DNA from: Melitaea cinxia
Taxonomy: Eukaryota > Arthropoda > Insecta > Lepidoptera > Nymphalidae
Direction: 5' to 3'
Assembly (NCBI RefSeq): GCF_905220565.1
Contig: NC_059406.1
Location: 15,656,814 to 15,720,813, forward strand
Length of the DNA stretch: 64,000 bases
Program-made: the position numbers and the translations under genes
Part shown: positions 1 to 11,400 of the stretch, piece after piece
Layout: every line of letters begins with the position of its first letter
Position numbering within the stretch: the first letter of the stretch is position 1
The notes under the pieces: generated by a model
What the model was told of the DNA's origin: nothing
Databases searched by the model: none
The model's input: only the letters and a program-made list of their open reading frames with translations

Positions 1-133
1 TGCAGAACTAGCTAACCGCATTGAAGGAGCCTGCTTCCAGGTCTTGAAGGAAGGGCAGGTTCTCACCGAAGATCTAGGAGGTTCTAGTACTTGTACACAG
101 TACACTGATGAAATTATCAGCAAGTTGCAGTAA
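1..133 (+). CDS. IDH3A: Isocitrate dehydrogenase [NAD] alpha subunit, upstream alternative terminal exon (partial)
   Basis: This is the C-terminal end of the mitochondrial NAD-dependent isocitrate dehydrogenase catalytic subunit, which converts isocitrate to 2-oxoglutarate in the TCA cycle. The frame starts at base 2 and gives 43 residues ending in EIISKLQ before a TAA at 131-133. It contains the conserved LTEDLGG segment and a Cys-x-x-Tyr-Thr stretch typical of the family's end. The exon begins outside the window. A second exon with the same end of the protein lies at 5436-5663 on the same strand, so this one looks like the first of two alternative last exons; 23 of the 43 visible residues match the downstream version. 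A candidate poly(A) signal (AATAAA) is at 424-429. A dead tandem-duplication remnant is possible, but the frame is intact. Confidence 0.85.
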   Translation, partial: AELANRIEGACFQVLKEGQVLTEDLGGSSTCTQYTDEIISKLQ

Positions 134-153
134 ATTTTACTACTGTGAGTGTA

Positions 154-415
154 TAAGGGCGTGTATCACTGCTTGTGGATAAAGTTTATCCAGCACATAA
201 GTTACGAATAGTCGTACAACAGGAGATAGAATAAGCCATCAGCGCCTGTTTCTCCTCAACAAACTACAACTCTTATATTCACAATTGTGAATAGAAATTT
301 CACATACATAAATTGGAATTCAATGATAAAAAGGAATAATATAACAAAAACTTTTATCTGTCGGATACAGCTATCCTTCAAATAGCGTTATCCACAACCA
401 GTGAACCAGGCCCTA
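154..415. mobile_element. MITE family R6, copy 1, in the 3' UTR region of the upstream IDH3A end
   Basis: The ends are inverted repeats: TAAGGGC...CACTGCTTGTGGATAA on the left and TTATCCACAACCAGTG...GGCCCTA on the right. A second diverged copy with the same ends lies at 1763-2009. No coding capacity is visible. It starts 21 bases after the IDH3A stop codon. Confidence 0.6.
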
Positions 416-1185
416 AAAATAAAAATAAATATTCGAACCCATAAAGATCCACAGGTGTTGGAACAATTGTTTAATTAATTATGTCCCATTGAATTGAGAT
501 TTGTGGTGGAATGTTTTTTGTAGAAATGGTATGTAAGTAGGATTTTAATTGTTTTGTAAGCCATATTTATTTTATTTTTACAAAAGATAGGCTTCAATAT
601 ACTTGTGAATATTAAACACGATAGTTTAAATGGAGGTGCGCTTTTAGGAAATGTTCAATCTAAAGGTTGCCCATGTTTATAAGTGTCTGAATACGTAATT
701 AAAACTGTAATAAAAATGAATAATCTTTGTAAGCAAAACAGTATTAAAAGAAAAGCCCTGATATACATATAATATGTATTTCTAGAGACACATAGACACA
801 CTTATGTACTAGAAATCTATAAAAAATTACCAGAAAATAATTGTTTTCAAAATTTTACTTCAAGTTTTAAACATTTAATAAAAAGATGTAATACATAGTA
901 TAATAAGACGAAGTTAACTTGTAACTGTTATGTTATTTTTCTACCCATTGTTAAATATCATGACAATTAGTAGAGTCTAAATTTGTACTTACGATTCAGC
1001 CTGTAACATCCCGCTGCTGGGCCACAGATTATGAATTATAATGTTGAATTAAATATAGTCACCACTATGAATTTAAAAATTTAATATTTTTCAAGTTACC
1101 ATCACTTTAATTGTAATGCAATCATAAGGAATAGAAATTATTTCTGTCAAATTATTTTTATCCAGTATTATTTTGGAATTTATAT
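416..1185. other. AT-rich non-coding stretch
   Basis: No supportable gene is present. A short fragment at about 1000-1027 (gcctgtaacatcccgctgct) belongs to the tRNA-like SINE family seen at 35513 and elsewhere. Confidence 0.5.
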
Positions 1186-1383
1186 GAAAAAAAAAAACGA
1201 ATATGCTTTAGACCACACGACTGAAGTAAAACTTGCGAAATGTAACTCTCTCTTTCTATCTTCACTAACTTATTATCTCCCTCTCAACTTCCGTTTGCAT
1301 CGCCCGATCACAGTTTTCGTAACGCTCTCGTCACGCATTCACCAGCTTACTGAAATATACTCAACTTTTAGAAAACTTCAAGA
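1186..1383 (+). repeat. Dispersed repeat family R1, copy a
   Basis: The copy starts with a poly(A) run, then 'gctttagaccacacgactga', a core 'cgcccgatcac...tcgtaacgctctcgtc', and a degenerate far end. Nine copies of R1 occur in the window. Complete copies have inverted edges tgaagtaaaactt / aagttttacttca, so R1 resembles a MITE. Confidence 0.7.
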
Positions 1384-1762
1384 ATCAAGTGACTATTTTA
1401 CTATCAGCTTAGTGATACTAAGATAAAATTAGTTCAATTTAGTGTTAGGAGTCAATTATGAAATATATTCACTGAACACTGGATTTAGAAAACGATTCAA
1501 TCAACTCTCAAAGCAGACTTTTGAAATTTTACGGTTGATAAGAAAAACAAATTGTTTTTTGAGTGTAAGAACTTTCCCCACCCTTTCTACCTACCTTAAG
1601 AAAATGCAGATTTTTGTTACATATAATGTAATAAAAGTGCCATGATGCTAATTGGATGATTTTCTACTAATGTGAGATATACGAAAAAAAATATTTAAAA
1701 TTTTCTTTAACCATAAATTTTCGTAAAAAATACGATAATACTGTTCTTAATATAATAGATAT

Positions 1763-2009
1763 TAAGGGCTAGTTTCGCTGGTTGTGGATTATGTTTATCA
1801 TGCAAATAAGTTACCAATAAACATTAACAGCAGAAGGTAGAATAGGTAATTAGGTCTTGTTTCTCCTCAACTACAATGTTTGCGAAAAGCAATATTTCAA
1901 AAATACAGTGCAATTCGATGGTAAAAATGAATAATATGTAAGAAAATTTTATGTCTTAGATACCGTTATCCGTTACATAGTGTTCCACAACCAGGGAAAC
2001 AGGCTCTTA
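1763..2009. mobile_element. MITE family R6, copy 2
   Basis: The left end taagggctagtttcgctggt and the right end ccagggaaacaggctctta are inverted relative to each other and match those of the copy at 154-415. The internal order of motifs is shared: cagcagaaggtagaatag, then gtttctcctcaac, then a small hairpin end. Confidence 0.6.
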
Positions 2010-3388
2010 ATGGAATAGTGATTGTGATTGAAATCCTAAGTTGGTTTGGAGAATTTGTTTTTGAGACAATTTTGTCAAAAACAGGAGTGATATGTATTTG
2101 ATGTGATGATTTTTTTTTTTTTTGTTATTGTAAGTTATTTATTAGTCTACTTCTAGTATTTACGATGGTGATACCCGGCTGTCTACGTGTGAATGCTAGG
2201 TGATGAAATATGAAACAAACACTTTAAATTTGCATTTTGACATGTACATATAATGTCATTTACGTACATTCTGATTTCTTTTCAATGTAAGTATAATGTG
2301 TCAAAATTGATTGTACCGTTTTGTCCGTTGGCATTTGAATATGACGAATTGAAAATTTAGAAAATAAATTCTCATTTCTCATATGTTTATCACGAGATGA
2401 TAATTGGAAAGTATGTTTTATGTATTAATGAATACTACTTTAATAAAATATTTAGCTAACAGGTAACAATAATGGCCATAAATAAACAGTATTTATACAG
2501 TAATGTTTAATTTTTAAGCTCCCGCAGACTAACTTCCATTTATTTATTGTATAGCTTGTTACTTCTGAGCTAAATGCAAGTCCATACTTTATTACGATAT
2601 TGGTCTTTACCAAACAAATATAAGCGTTATGTATGTGTAACTTTAAAAACGTGTCTGCTGGATTTAGGCATTGTCATTTAATTAGCACTGTCTATTGCTG
2701 TTTAAGACATTTTGAAATTATTTGAATAGACATAGTATATAAAGGTACTAAAATAGCCGATTGTTTTGTCAACGTTTCAAACAATGGCGTATAATTTGCC
2801 GCCAAAAAGGAAATGTAGTCCACGGGGGCTCTTACTTTAGTTTTAGTTAGCCAAGTTTCCTAATTTGTGATGCGTAATGTTAAATTATTCCTTCGCTAGT
2901 AAAATGAGTGTAGAATAATTTTTATTGATATATGTACCATATTTATTATCAGTTTCAGATGTAATCTGACAATAAAATTATGATTAAATGAAATATGAGA
3001 TTGCTTTGTGTTTTCTTTCCCTAAAAAAAGAAAATATATATTAAAAAGGTGTGTTTTGTTTTACTGTACTGTTTTGAGGTACATGAACGGATATCAGCAG
3101 CGGTCAAGCAACGTGTTGTTTGTGGAGAAAATAAGCTACCTACTCCGTTTTGTTACATTTATAAATGTTTCAATTAACATGGTAATTTTTATTACTAAAA
3201 TTATTTAAAAACTCTATTTATCTACCATGTTTTTTATTTTCATTTTGCGAAGCTTAATATTTTGACATCATCTGCAAATGTCTTGTTCACGATACTGAAG
3301 TTTGCGGTTAGACGTTGACGGCTTTAGAAGTGGCCATACTGGTCTACCTCCTTTCTCGTATGTTATATGCGTAAAGACTGGTCACTAC
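2010..3388. other. Non-coding AT-rich intron-like DNA
   Basis: I see no gene, RNA or complete repeat here. If the two IDH3A ends are alternative exons, this lies in the intron between them. Confidence 0.5.
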
Positions 3389-3707
3389 CACAGTCTTATA
3401 CACAGGTCGGGAAACTACAGTGGTGAGGGGTACGTCGGCTTAATGGTTTACTGCCATCACAGGCAAGATGATCGCTTGGTGTGCTTTGCAACGGAGACAG
3501 AATATCATTCTGTCTCTTTTCTATCACCACGCATTTATATTTTAAAATATAACTAATTACAATGACACGTCAATATAACCAATTAAAATGAAGCGTCACC
3601 ACCGCACACAGAAATAGCAGTCAACGTACAGCAGCGTACGCGAACGAAAAGTTATGACATTATCGTATGAAATTAGGCTTATTTCCTGACCTGTATATAA
3701 GACTGTG
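3389..3707. mobile_element. hAT-type MITE, copy 1
   Basis: The ends are inverted: CACAGTCTTATACACAGGTC on the left and GACCTGTATATAAGACTGTG on the right. They are flanked by 8-bp duplications GTCACTAC (3381-3388) and GTCACCAC (3708-3715), one mismatch. An 8-bp duplication and CA-starting ends fit the hAT superfamily. The interior matches the copy at 61008-61533. It encodes nothing. Confidence 0.75.
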
Positions 3708-3715
3708 GTCACCAC

Positions 3716-4150
3716 TACCATTGTCACTTTCACCCCTACCATGGTCCCTTTCACCTCTACCATTGCCCCCCTTTCACCCCTGCCATGGTCCTTGTTCCTT
3801 TCACCCCTACAATTGTCCCTTTTACCCCCACTATTGTCTCTACCCCACTATTGTCCCTTTCACCCCTACTATTGTCCCCTTTAGCCCTACTATTGTCCTC
3901 TTTACCCCTACTATTGTCCCCTTTACCCCTACTATTGTCCCCTTTACCCCTACTATTGTCCCCTTTCCCCTACTATTGTCCCCTTTCCCCTACTATTGTC
4001 CCCTTTACCCCTACTATTGTCCCCTTTACCCCTACTATTGTCCCCTTTACCCCTACTATTGTCCCCTTTACCCCTACTATTGTCCCCTTTACCTCTACTA
4101 TTGTCCCCTTTACCCCTAATATTGTCCCTTCCTCTCCTACGATTGACCCT
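3716..4150. repeat. 21-bp pyrimidine-rich minisatellite
   Basis: About 20 copies of a unit close to acccctactattgtcccctt lie in tandem, diverged at the left end and nearly identical from about 3900 to 4110. Because the unit is a multiple of three, long open frames appear on both strands (for example repeats of YYCPLYP), but these are an artefact of the repeat. The array abuts the hAT-type MITE that ends at 3707. Confidence 0.9.
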
Positions 4151-4199
4151 TGTTACAAGTACACTCGACACGGGAAGTGTAGTGTAGTAGTAATGTAAA

Positions 4200-5435
4200 T
4201 AAAAAACATGCTAACATATCCCGTTTTTAAAGAATAGTAATTTATAACTGATTACTGGGTGTACTGATTTTAATGATTATTTCATTCGAAAGCTGGTGCT
4301 TGTCATGTGGCTCCATTTAATTTGACTGAGATTTGACGATTTTTTAGGTTATCTCAAATGCGTATTGAAGTATACCTGTCGAAGTAAATGTAAGTCGGGT
4401 TGTTTTAGTTTGAGAATAGGACTCTTTGGTATTTATAATTTTTATCGCAAATGAGGTAACTATTTATATTTTTATCTTTGTCAATCATTATCGTGAGTAC
4501 GGAATTTCTTCTCTGACGCTGATGCAATAATAATTATGAATATTTACGTCATAATATGAAAATCAAATGCGTAGTTAATAAAGTCAAATATTATTCGCAT
4601 AATGCATCATTTAGGTACTAACTTGAAACTCATTCGAGTTTTATCGAACATCAGTGTTGTCGACATTATCAGTAGTTTCACAATCAACCAGTAGAAGGTA
4701 CATCATTCTACTATCAAAGCATTTATTAATTATACTAACTGTGCCCGCGACTTCATTCGCGTGAAATTTAACAAAAAACTATTACTTAGTTTAGTTACGT
4801 AGTTGTTGTTCAGTTCGCAGAGTTATAAAATAAATAAATTTCTAAAATAAAAGTAGCCTAAGTTATTCCTTACTATATCAGTTATGTGCCAGTGAAAGTC
4901 CCGTCATACTTGGTTCAGCCGTTTCAGAGATTAGCCGGAACAAACAGACAGACAGTCAAAAATTGTAAAAAATGTTATTTTGGTATATGTACCGTGTATA
5001 CAACCATGTGCATTTAGTTAAAAGTGGTTATTTTAACATTACAAACAGACACTCCAATTTTATTTATTTGTATTAGAAAAAAAAAATACAGTCGAATTGA
5101 GAACCTCCTCCTTTTTTGGAAGTCGGTTAATAATAGTCACACATCAACAGATAACGCTGTCTGCCATAGACTGACCAGCTAGTGTAATTAAATTCAGTTA
5201 TTTTTTTTTTTATTTAAATTTTAGATGTAGTGTTAGTGTATATTAATAATAATAAAAAAAATTAGGTACCATTTTATGTTTTTTGCTGTTAAAGATTTCC
5301 GTAAAGCTAAAGGAAGTTATTTTATAAGATGTGTTATAATATAACTTAAAATTTCTTTTACCGGATAAGTTATTATCTCGGTAAAAGAAAATGACGTGAC
5401 CAGACGCTTCGTTTGATCATTTATGTTTTGTACAG
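4200..5435. other. Non-coding DNA with repeat fragments upstream of the second IDH3A end
   Basis: Fragments of common lepidopteran dispersed repeats are visible: about 4245-4390 (same family as 47885-48336), about 4738-5060 (related to 38158-38400), and 5087-5133 (gaacctcctcc...ggaagtcggttaa). No gene was found. Confidence 0.5.
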
Positions 5436-5663
5436 GTTCACGGAACAGCTCCCGACATCGCGGGTAAGGACATGGCTAACCCTACCGCCCTGCTGTTGTC
5501 TGCCATTATGATGCTCAGACATTTGCAACTTAACGAACACGCCGACAGAGTCCAAAACGCCTGTTACGAGGTTTTGCGTGAAGGAAAAGCACTAACTGGA
5601 GACTTAGGCGGCACGGGAAAGTGTAGCGAGTACACCAATGCAATTATTTCAAAATTAAACTAA
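5436..5663 (+). CDS. IDH3A: Isocitrate dehydrogenase [NAD] alpha subunit, downstream alternative terminal exon
   Basis: This exon follows a clean acceptor (tttgtacag|gttcac) and reads in phase 0 for 75 residues to a TAA at 5661-5663. The start VHGTAPDIAGKDMANP is the strongly conserved substrate and NAD-site segment of the isocitrate/isopropylmalate dehydrogenase family, and the end (NAIISKLN) is the C-terminus of the alpha subunit. There is no start codon; the internal ATG at 5472 is just Met in KDMANP. The same protein end is encoded by the exon finishing at 133, so transcripts probably choose between a short form ending there and one that skips about 5.3 kb to this exon. A poly(A) signal AATAAA is at 5792-5797. 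The third possibility, two adjacent genes, is less likely because no upstream exons lie between them. Confidence 0.88.
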   Translation, partial: VHGTAPDIAGKDMANPTALLLSAIMMLRHLQLNEHADRVQNACYEVLREGKALTGDLGGTGKCSEYTNAIISKLN

Positions 5664-8200
5664 ATTATTATTTGTATATTTGGTAGGATTTTTCCCGCCC
5701 TTTTGGATATAAATGAAAAAAAAGTGTTACCAGCTTGACGCAATTCAATTTGCGAATATGGCGACTATATAGTATTATTTTAGTTTTCTTAAATAAAAAT
5801 ACTTAAGCTACTGGAGTGGTTGGTAAGTAAGAAGAGAATATTAAATGCCAAAGCACACATTATCTGAAAGATATATCATTTTATTACTTTTCATTTGCCA
5901 ATAAAAATTTTAAAACTGAAATGAGATTATGATCAAGACTAAAAATCTTGTCTTATAAACTTCTTTCTTTTAATTATTATTTATTAAAAATCAATTCATC
6001 AATGAGTTTCTTTGTCAAACGAGGAAGAAAATGAAATTTCTAATAAACTACTTGTTACAGTTATTGTAGTTTTAATAATGTACCTAATTATATATATCAC
6101 CAGTTGACGTGAGCCTAACAATTTTTGTTTTTCTCTGTAATTTATTTTGCAAAATAAATAAATTCTTTAGAAAAAATAAATACATTAACGTCTGTTTTAC
6201 TTAAAGCATTTTTCATTTGAGTACATAAAAATGTCACTTATCGACATTTTGAGTTTTTATATTTTGAAAATAACTTATTATTAAAAGCTGTTTCTTAGAC
6301 GGAATGATGAAGACTTTTGAACAAAATCATTCATGTTTGATAACGTAAGTTGCATACAAAAGTATATAAAAGAACAATGGCGAAAAAGTTGTTGATAGAA
6401 TTCCTAAGCGTCTATAAATGTCTTAATGACAAATGTAAATAAAATAATTTCTTACGTTTTTTCAATATATTTTTAAGATCTGTGTAAGTCTAGGAAAAAT
6501 ATCATTTTTAATGAAAAAAAACATTTGACTATTGTAAAAATGATTTGACATGTCATTGGAATATGACGTACCTAGCGATAGTTCCGTTGAATGTTGCCAC
6601 ATGGTAATAAATCTTCTCTCAGTAACATACATGAACTTTTTGCCTTTAAATAAATAATACACTTTACATGTATTATAATGCATCACGTTAAACGATTTAT
6701 ATGGTATTAATTCGAAACCTTGTTTTATTACAAAGAATAAAGCGTTATTTATTTATTTACTTAGCCCAATTATTTCATGAAAACAATAATAATTCGAGTA
6801 TGGCAATGGTAAAATAATATGACAGCCATGACAACACTTGAAAATCATAACTGTCTTAAATGAGCGAAGGACTAGAATCCAGCTCTTAATAATAAAATAT
6901 ATGTAAAAATAATGTACTCGGTCGTGTAGGAATAGTAGAGTATTGTTTTAGTTGTTAGTAAAAAATAATGATGTTTTATGTTATAAACATTCTTCTATTA
7001 AAAAAAATGAGCAGATACTCTTAACTGACTGTAGAGGACCACTGTCCTTATCCCACGCATCTGTAGTTAAGTGGTTTCTAGAGTCTGCTTTTTAACCTAG
7101 AGGCCGCACCTTCTATTTTTGTAGGGAACAACCATTTTGTGTGCCATTGTAAACTGTTTCTTATTTAGTTAAGACCTTGCAGGCTGCTCATCTGATTATC
7201 TGATAAAAAGATGATCCCATGCTGCAAAGGGCACGATAAGTGGATGGTCCTAGTAACTATCTATGGTGATTATCATTAAAGAAAGAACTAATCAGGAGCT
7301 TAAAGGTGGTCTAGAAATTCTAAGAGCTGGGTTTATTAGATCTGTTGACCTACAGCACTCATGATTTAAGAAGATGAACGTCTTTGTCGATCGTCGATTT
7401 TACATCACCTACAGCTAACGCTGATGTACCTACGTAGGAAATACCTTAGGACAGGTAACAAAAAAAATCCCCGAAAATGAAATATTTTTAGGCCTGAAGT
7501 TTGAAACAAGCGTCTAAGAAAAATAATTTTCTTTATTTTTCTATGAGTGCGTCAAAAGTCTAAATATACCTATTAACAAGGTTTCGTAATCAATCTATCT
7601 AGTTATTTAAAATGTAGTTTCAGACTATATTTAACATGTATTTGACTAAGTTTTTGATTAGGTACCTACAAGTTGTCGAAACATAACCTCTAAATGTTCA
7701 ACCTGGAATATCTTCAATTCATTACTTCTTTCGATGGTGCTTCTTTAGGTAAAAGTGATCAGGAATTTAAGTACTATATTATTACATATTTTTCATTAGT
7801 AGACGCTAGAAATTTATGCCAACAAAAATTTGTTAGGGAATCTGCCATTGTCCTTTGCATAGTCGATTGTAAAAGGCTTTTTTGTTTTTAAGCAATACAA
7901 TTAAGGAAGAAAATAAAAATCAGCGACAGTAATTAATTCTAAATTCATTCAAAATAAAAGTCACCACAAGTTATATTAATAAGGCTTTAATTTTAAATAT
8001 TATACATTAATTTTAAGCACCTAACATACAAAAATTTAAACGTATTTTCTAGAAGTTGCCACATTGACACAGTTAAAATACTTTTAAAAAATTGTCTCTT
8101 GTACTACAAACACATCCCACAGATTCATGCAAATATCCTCTTAAAAAATGGAAACCTTATTCAACGAGATACATCTGCAACTTATTGGTGAACCATATAC
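5664..8200. other. Intergenic AT-rich DNA
   Basis: This separates the + strand IDH3A end from the - strand NOL6 end. No open frame, RNA gene or clear repeat could be supported. Short open frames at 6462-6686 and 7694-7891 look random. Confidence 0.5.
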
Positions 8201-8420
8201 GTTTTTTATACGACTAGGTCGACAAAATTACAGCCCACGTGTTGGTAAGCGGTTATCGTAGCCTATTGACGTCTGTGACACCAAACAAGCGCGTTGCCGA
8301 CCCTTACTCACCACAGGAACACAACATATAAGTATTATTTAGCTGTGATATTTTGTAACGTCGGAGTGCATCCCCAGTTGGGCTCCTTCAGATTTTGAGC
8401 AGGATATTACCTGCTGTGTC
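8201..8420 (-). repeat. SINE-like repeat family R2, copy a
   Basis: A diverged copy, with poly(T) and 'cgactaggtcgacaa' at the left, and 'gagcaggatattacctgctg' at the right. It lies just past the NOL6 poly(A) signal. R2 has ten copies here. On its sense strand it starts ggtagggcacagcagg and ends in poly(A), with 5-6 bp target duplications in good copies, as expected for a retroposed element. Confidence 0.65.
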
Positions 8421-8422
8421 AT

Positions 8423-8428
8423 TTTATT
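8423..8428 (-). promoter_or_regulatory. Poly(A) signal of NOL6
   Basis: AATAAA on the minus strand, about 50 bases after the NOL6 stop codon. Confidence 0.5.
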
Positions 8429-8478
8429 GTAACTGGCAACTCCTAGTAAATATATACAATAATATACATATGTATATT

Positions 8479-11400
8479 TTACTCATTATTAAGAGTAACA
8501 TTAGTGACAAGTCCTTCCCCTATAATCTTGAAATCTTCAATAATAGCATCGATGTTAACTTTGTATTTTGTCTGTCCGTTTGTCGTCACAGGTTTTAATC
8601 CGTTCGCTTTGAGTATCTGGAACAAATTATTAATAACACAATATTATTTTTTTTAAATGTGTAGACGACAAATATGGTTTTTATTTCTATACTATAAACT
8701 CTCAAACGTGTGCAGTTAGAATATAATCATTACATTTTCTTAATTTTTCATTCCATAAGAACAAAGTAACGCAAAAATTAAAAAAAAAAACCGCTAGAAT
8801 TAACCAAGTGTTCTCAAGCAACACATTAAGCGATTAACTTTTATTTATATAGATTAATTATTATATATGATTTAGGCCCTATAAAAATAAATTACCTGTA
8901 AATCTTTCGTCTCGTGAACATCCGGCTTCCACAACACTGCGATGACGTCTCCTCCGTACACGTCGTAGAAGAAAACCGCGAAGTCGTCATAAATCGACTA
9001 GAAAATAGAAATATTAAAGAAATTTTACCACTTCGAGTAATATAAAGTATAATGTCATACTTATGTACATATAGTATAAAACAAAAAAAAGAGTATGCTT
9101 TAGACCACACGACTGAAGTAAAACTTCTTTAGCTCCACTAACTTATATCTCCCTCTCAACTCCCGTTCACCTCGCCCGATCACACTTTTCGTAACGCTCT
9201 CGTCAATCATGCACCACCTTACTCCCCGAGTCAAGCGTGTATAAAGGAGTTTTACTTCAAAAAGATATAATGGTTTGTCACCACAGAAAATATTAAGATT
9301 ACTGTGATAAACAATAAAACTAAAGGAACTGCTAAAATTATTAACACACATAATTTATGTACTGTTAAATAACTTAATATAAAATTAACTTAGAACCAGA
9401 TTGAGATATCTATAAACTCGCTTTGACACACGGTTTTACTAATAAAATGTCACAGGTTGTGGGAGTCCTGGTATACACTGTCAAGTGATTTTCACTTTAT
9501 GTAATCATTTGTGTACATAAACTATTGGATTATCGAGTTAATAAGTAAAATTTATCTTATATCTAATCTACTGCTTATATTTTAATTACTTTTTGTATAT
9601 AGCTAAAAAATATTATGTAATGTATATGGTGTAATTCAATGTCTTTTATTTGTATGTTTATACAAAAATTATTGAAGTTATACCTTTTTTTTTTATGTCA
9701 CTAGGTCGGCAAACAAGCGTACGGCTCACCTGATGGTAAGCGATTACCGTAGCTTATAGACATCTGCAACACCAGAAGCATCGCAAGCGCGTTGCCGACC
9801 CTATCCCCCCCCCCCCAAGGAGCTCTGGTCACCTTACTCACCAACAGGAACACAATACTGCTTGAAAACAGTATTATTTAGCTGTGATCTTCTGCAAGGT
9901 CGAGGTACTACCACAGTCGGGCTGCTCCATATTTTGAGCAGGAAATTTCTGCTGTGCCCTACCTTTAGTTCTTCCAGATATCTGCGTACAGGGTTGAACT
10001 CGACAACAGGTATGAGGTCGGTGATGGAGCCCTGAGGCTTCGCGCGGGGCTTCGAACACAGCCTCTCGCCGGAGAACGGCACCAGGTGAGGGTTCAGGTG
10101 GATCAGCACGTCGTAGCCCTTAAGGGATGGGATGAAGGTCTCCTGGGGATAAATTAAGACCAGATTGAGTAGAAAAAAATTAAGTTAAATCTAACGTAAT
10201 TTATAATGTTATTGAATTGTAGCAATTAAATAAGAATTTAGCTATTAATAATTAAATTACGTCCTTTGGTCTTGTCAATATTTCTGGTAAAGTCTTTTAT
10301 AAAGACAAATAAATGTCAGTATAAAAATCGCGAGGGGAAGAGCCAATATCAAATTTGCCGTATACTACCGCTATTGTGCGGATATGCTTGTTTAATAAAT
10401 ATATTAGTAGTTGACCCCACAAACGTTTTTTTGCCATATATGCTATTAACCCCTTCAATCCCCCCTTCATAACTTAGTGGTATGAAAAATAGATGTCGGC
10501 CGATTTTCAGATCGACCCGATATACACACAAAATTTCATAAAAATCGGTTCAGTCGTTTCGGACGAGTAAGTTATAAGTAACATTGTGAGACGAGAATTT
10601 TATATATAAGATAATATTTTATAAAGTCAATACTAATAGTTAACGCGCGTGTCAGTACGGTCCCGCCGAGGGGGGGGGGGCGTTACGACTCGGCTATCGT
10701 CTGCGACGCCGAGCCGCCACTAGTACTGTAGCGACATCTATCGAGCAGCATACGAACTTACGGAACTAGAGAAAAGCTGACGTATCCTACATCGCGCTAT
10801 CAAAGTTATCAAAGTGATTGAGTATATATACAAGATCCCAACCGTCGGGGCGTTAACCCACCAGACATAACACCGGTCTGGTCGGAGGATCTACCCTGTG
10901 CGATGGCGGACGAGGAATTCAACACCGTGTTCCTCACGTCCCCAAAGTACTATTTACGAATCAGGCCGCAGCTGTCGCCGCCTCCGCGTGCACTGAGGCA
11001 CTTTTAACTGAGGTAGGGCACAGCAGCAATTTCCAGCTCAAAATATGGAGCAGCCCGACTGGGGTAGTACCTCGACCTTACAGAAGATCACAGCAAAATA
11101 ATACTGCTTTCAAGCAGTATTGTGTTCCTGTTGGCGAGTAAGGTGACCAGAGCTCCTGGGGGGATTGGGTCGGCAACGCGCTTGCGATGCTTCCGGTGTT
11201 GCAGGCGTCTATAAGCTACGGTAATCGCTTACCATCAGGTGAGCCGTACGCTTGTTTGCCGACCTAGTGACATAAAAAAAAAAAAAACTGACCAGGATGT
11301 CTTCCCTGGTGTCCGCCAGTAGCGCCGTCTCCGCGAACTGTAGGGAGGCCCGCGCTAGGGCCCGGGCCCGTAGCGCAGCCCTGACGCCCGGCCCTGTACG

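Noticed and set aside
3667..4198. Open frames of 150 and 137 codons rich in Tyr, Pro and Leu
   Set aside because: They arise from a 21-bp tandem repeat whose length is a multiple of three; no non-repeat protein sequence or splice signals accompany them.
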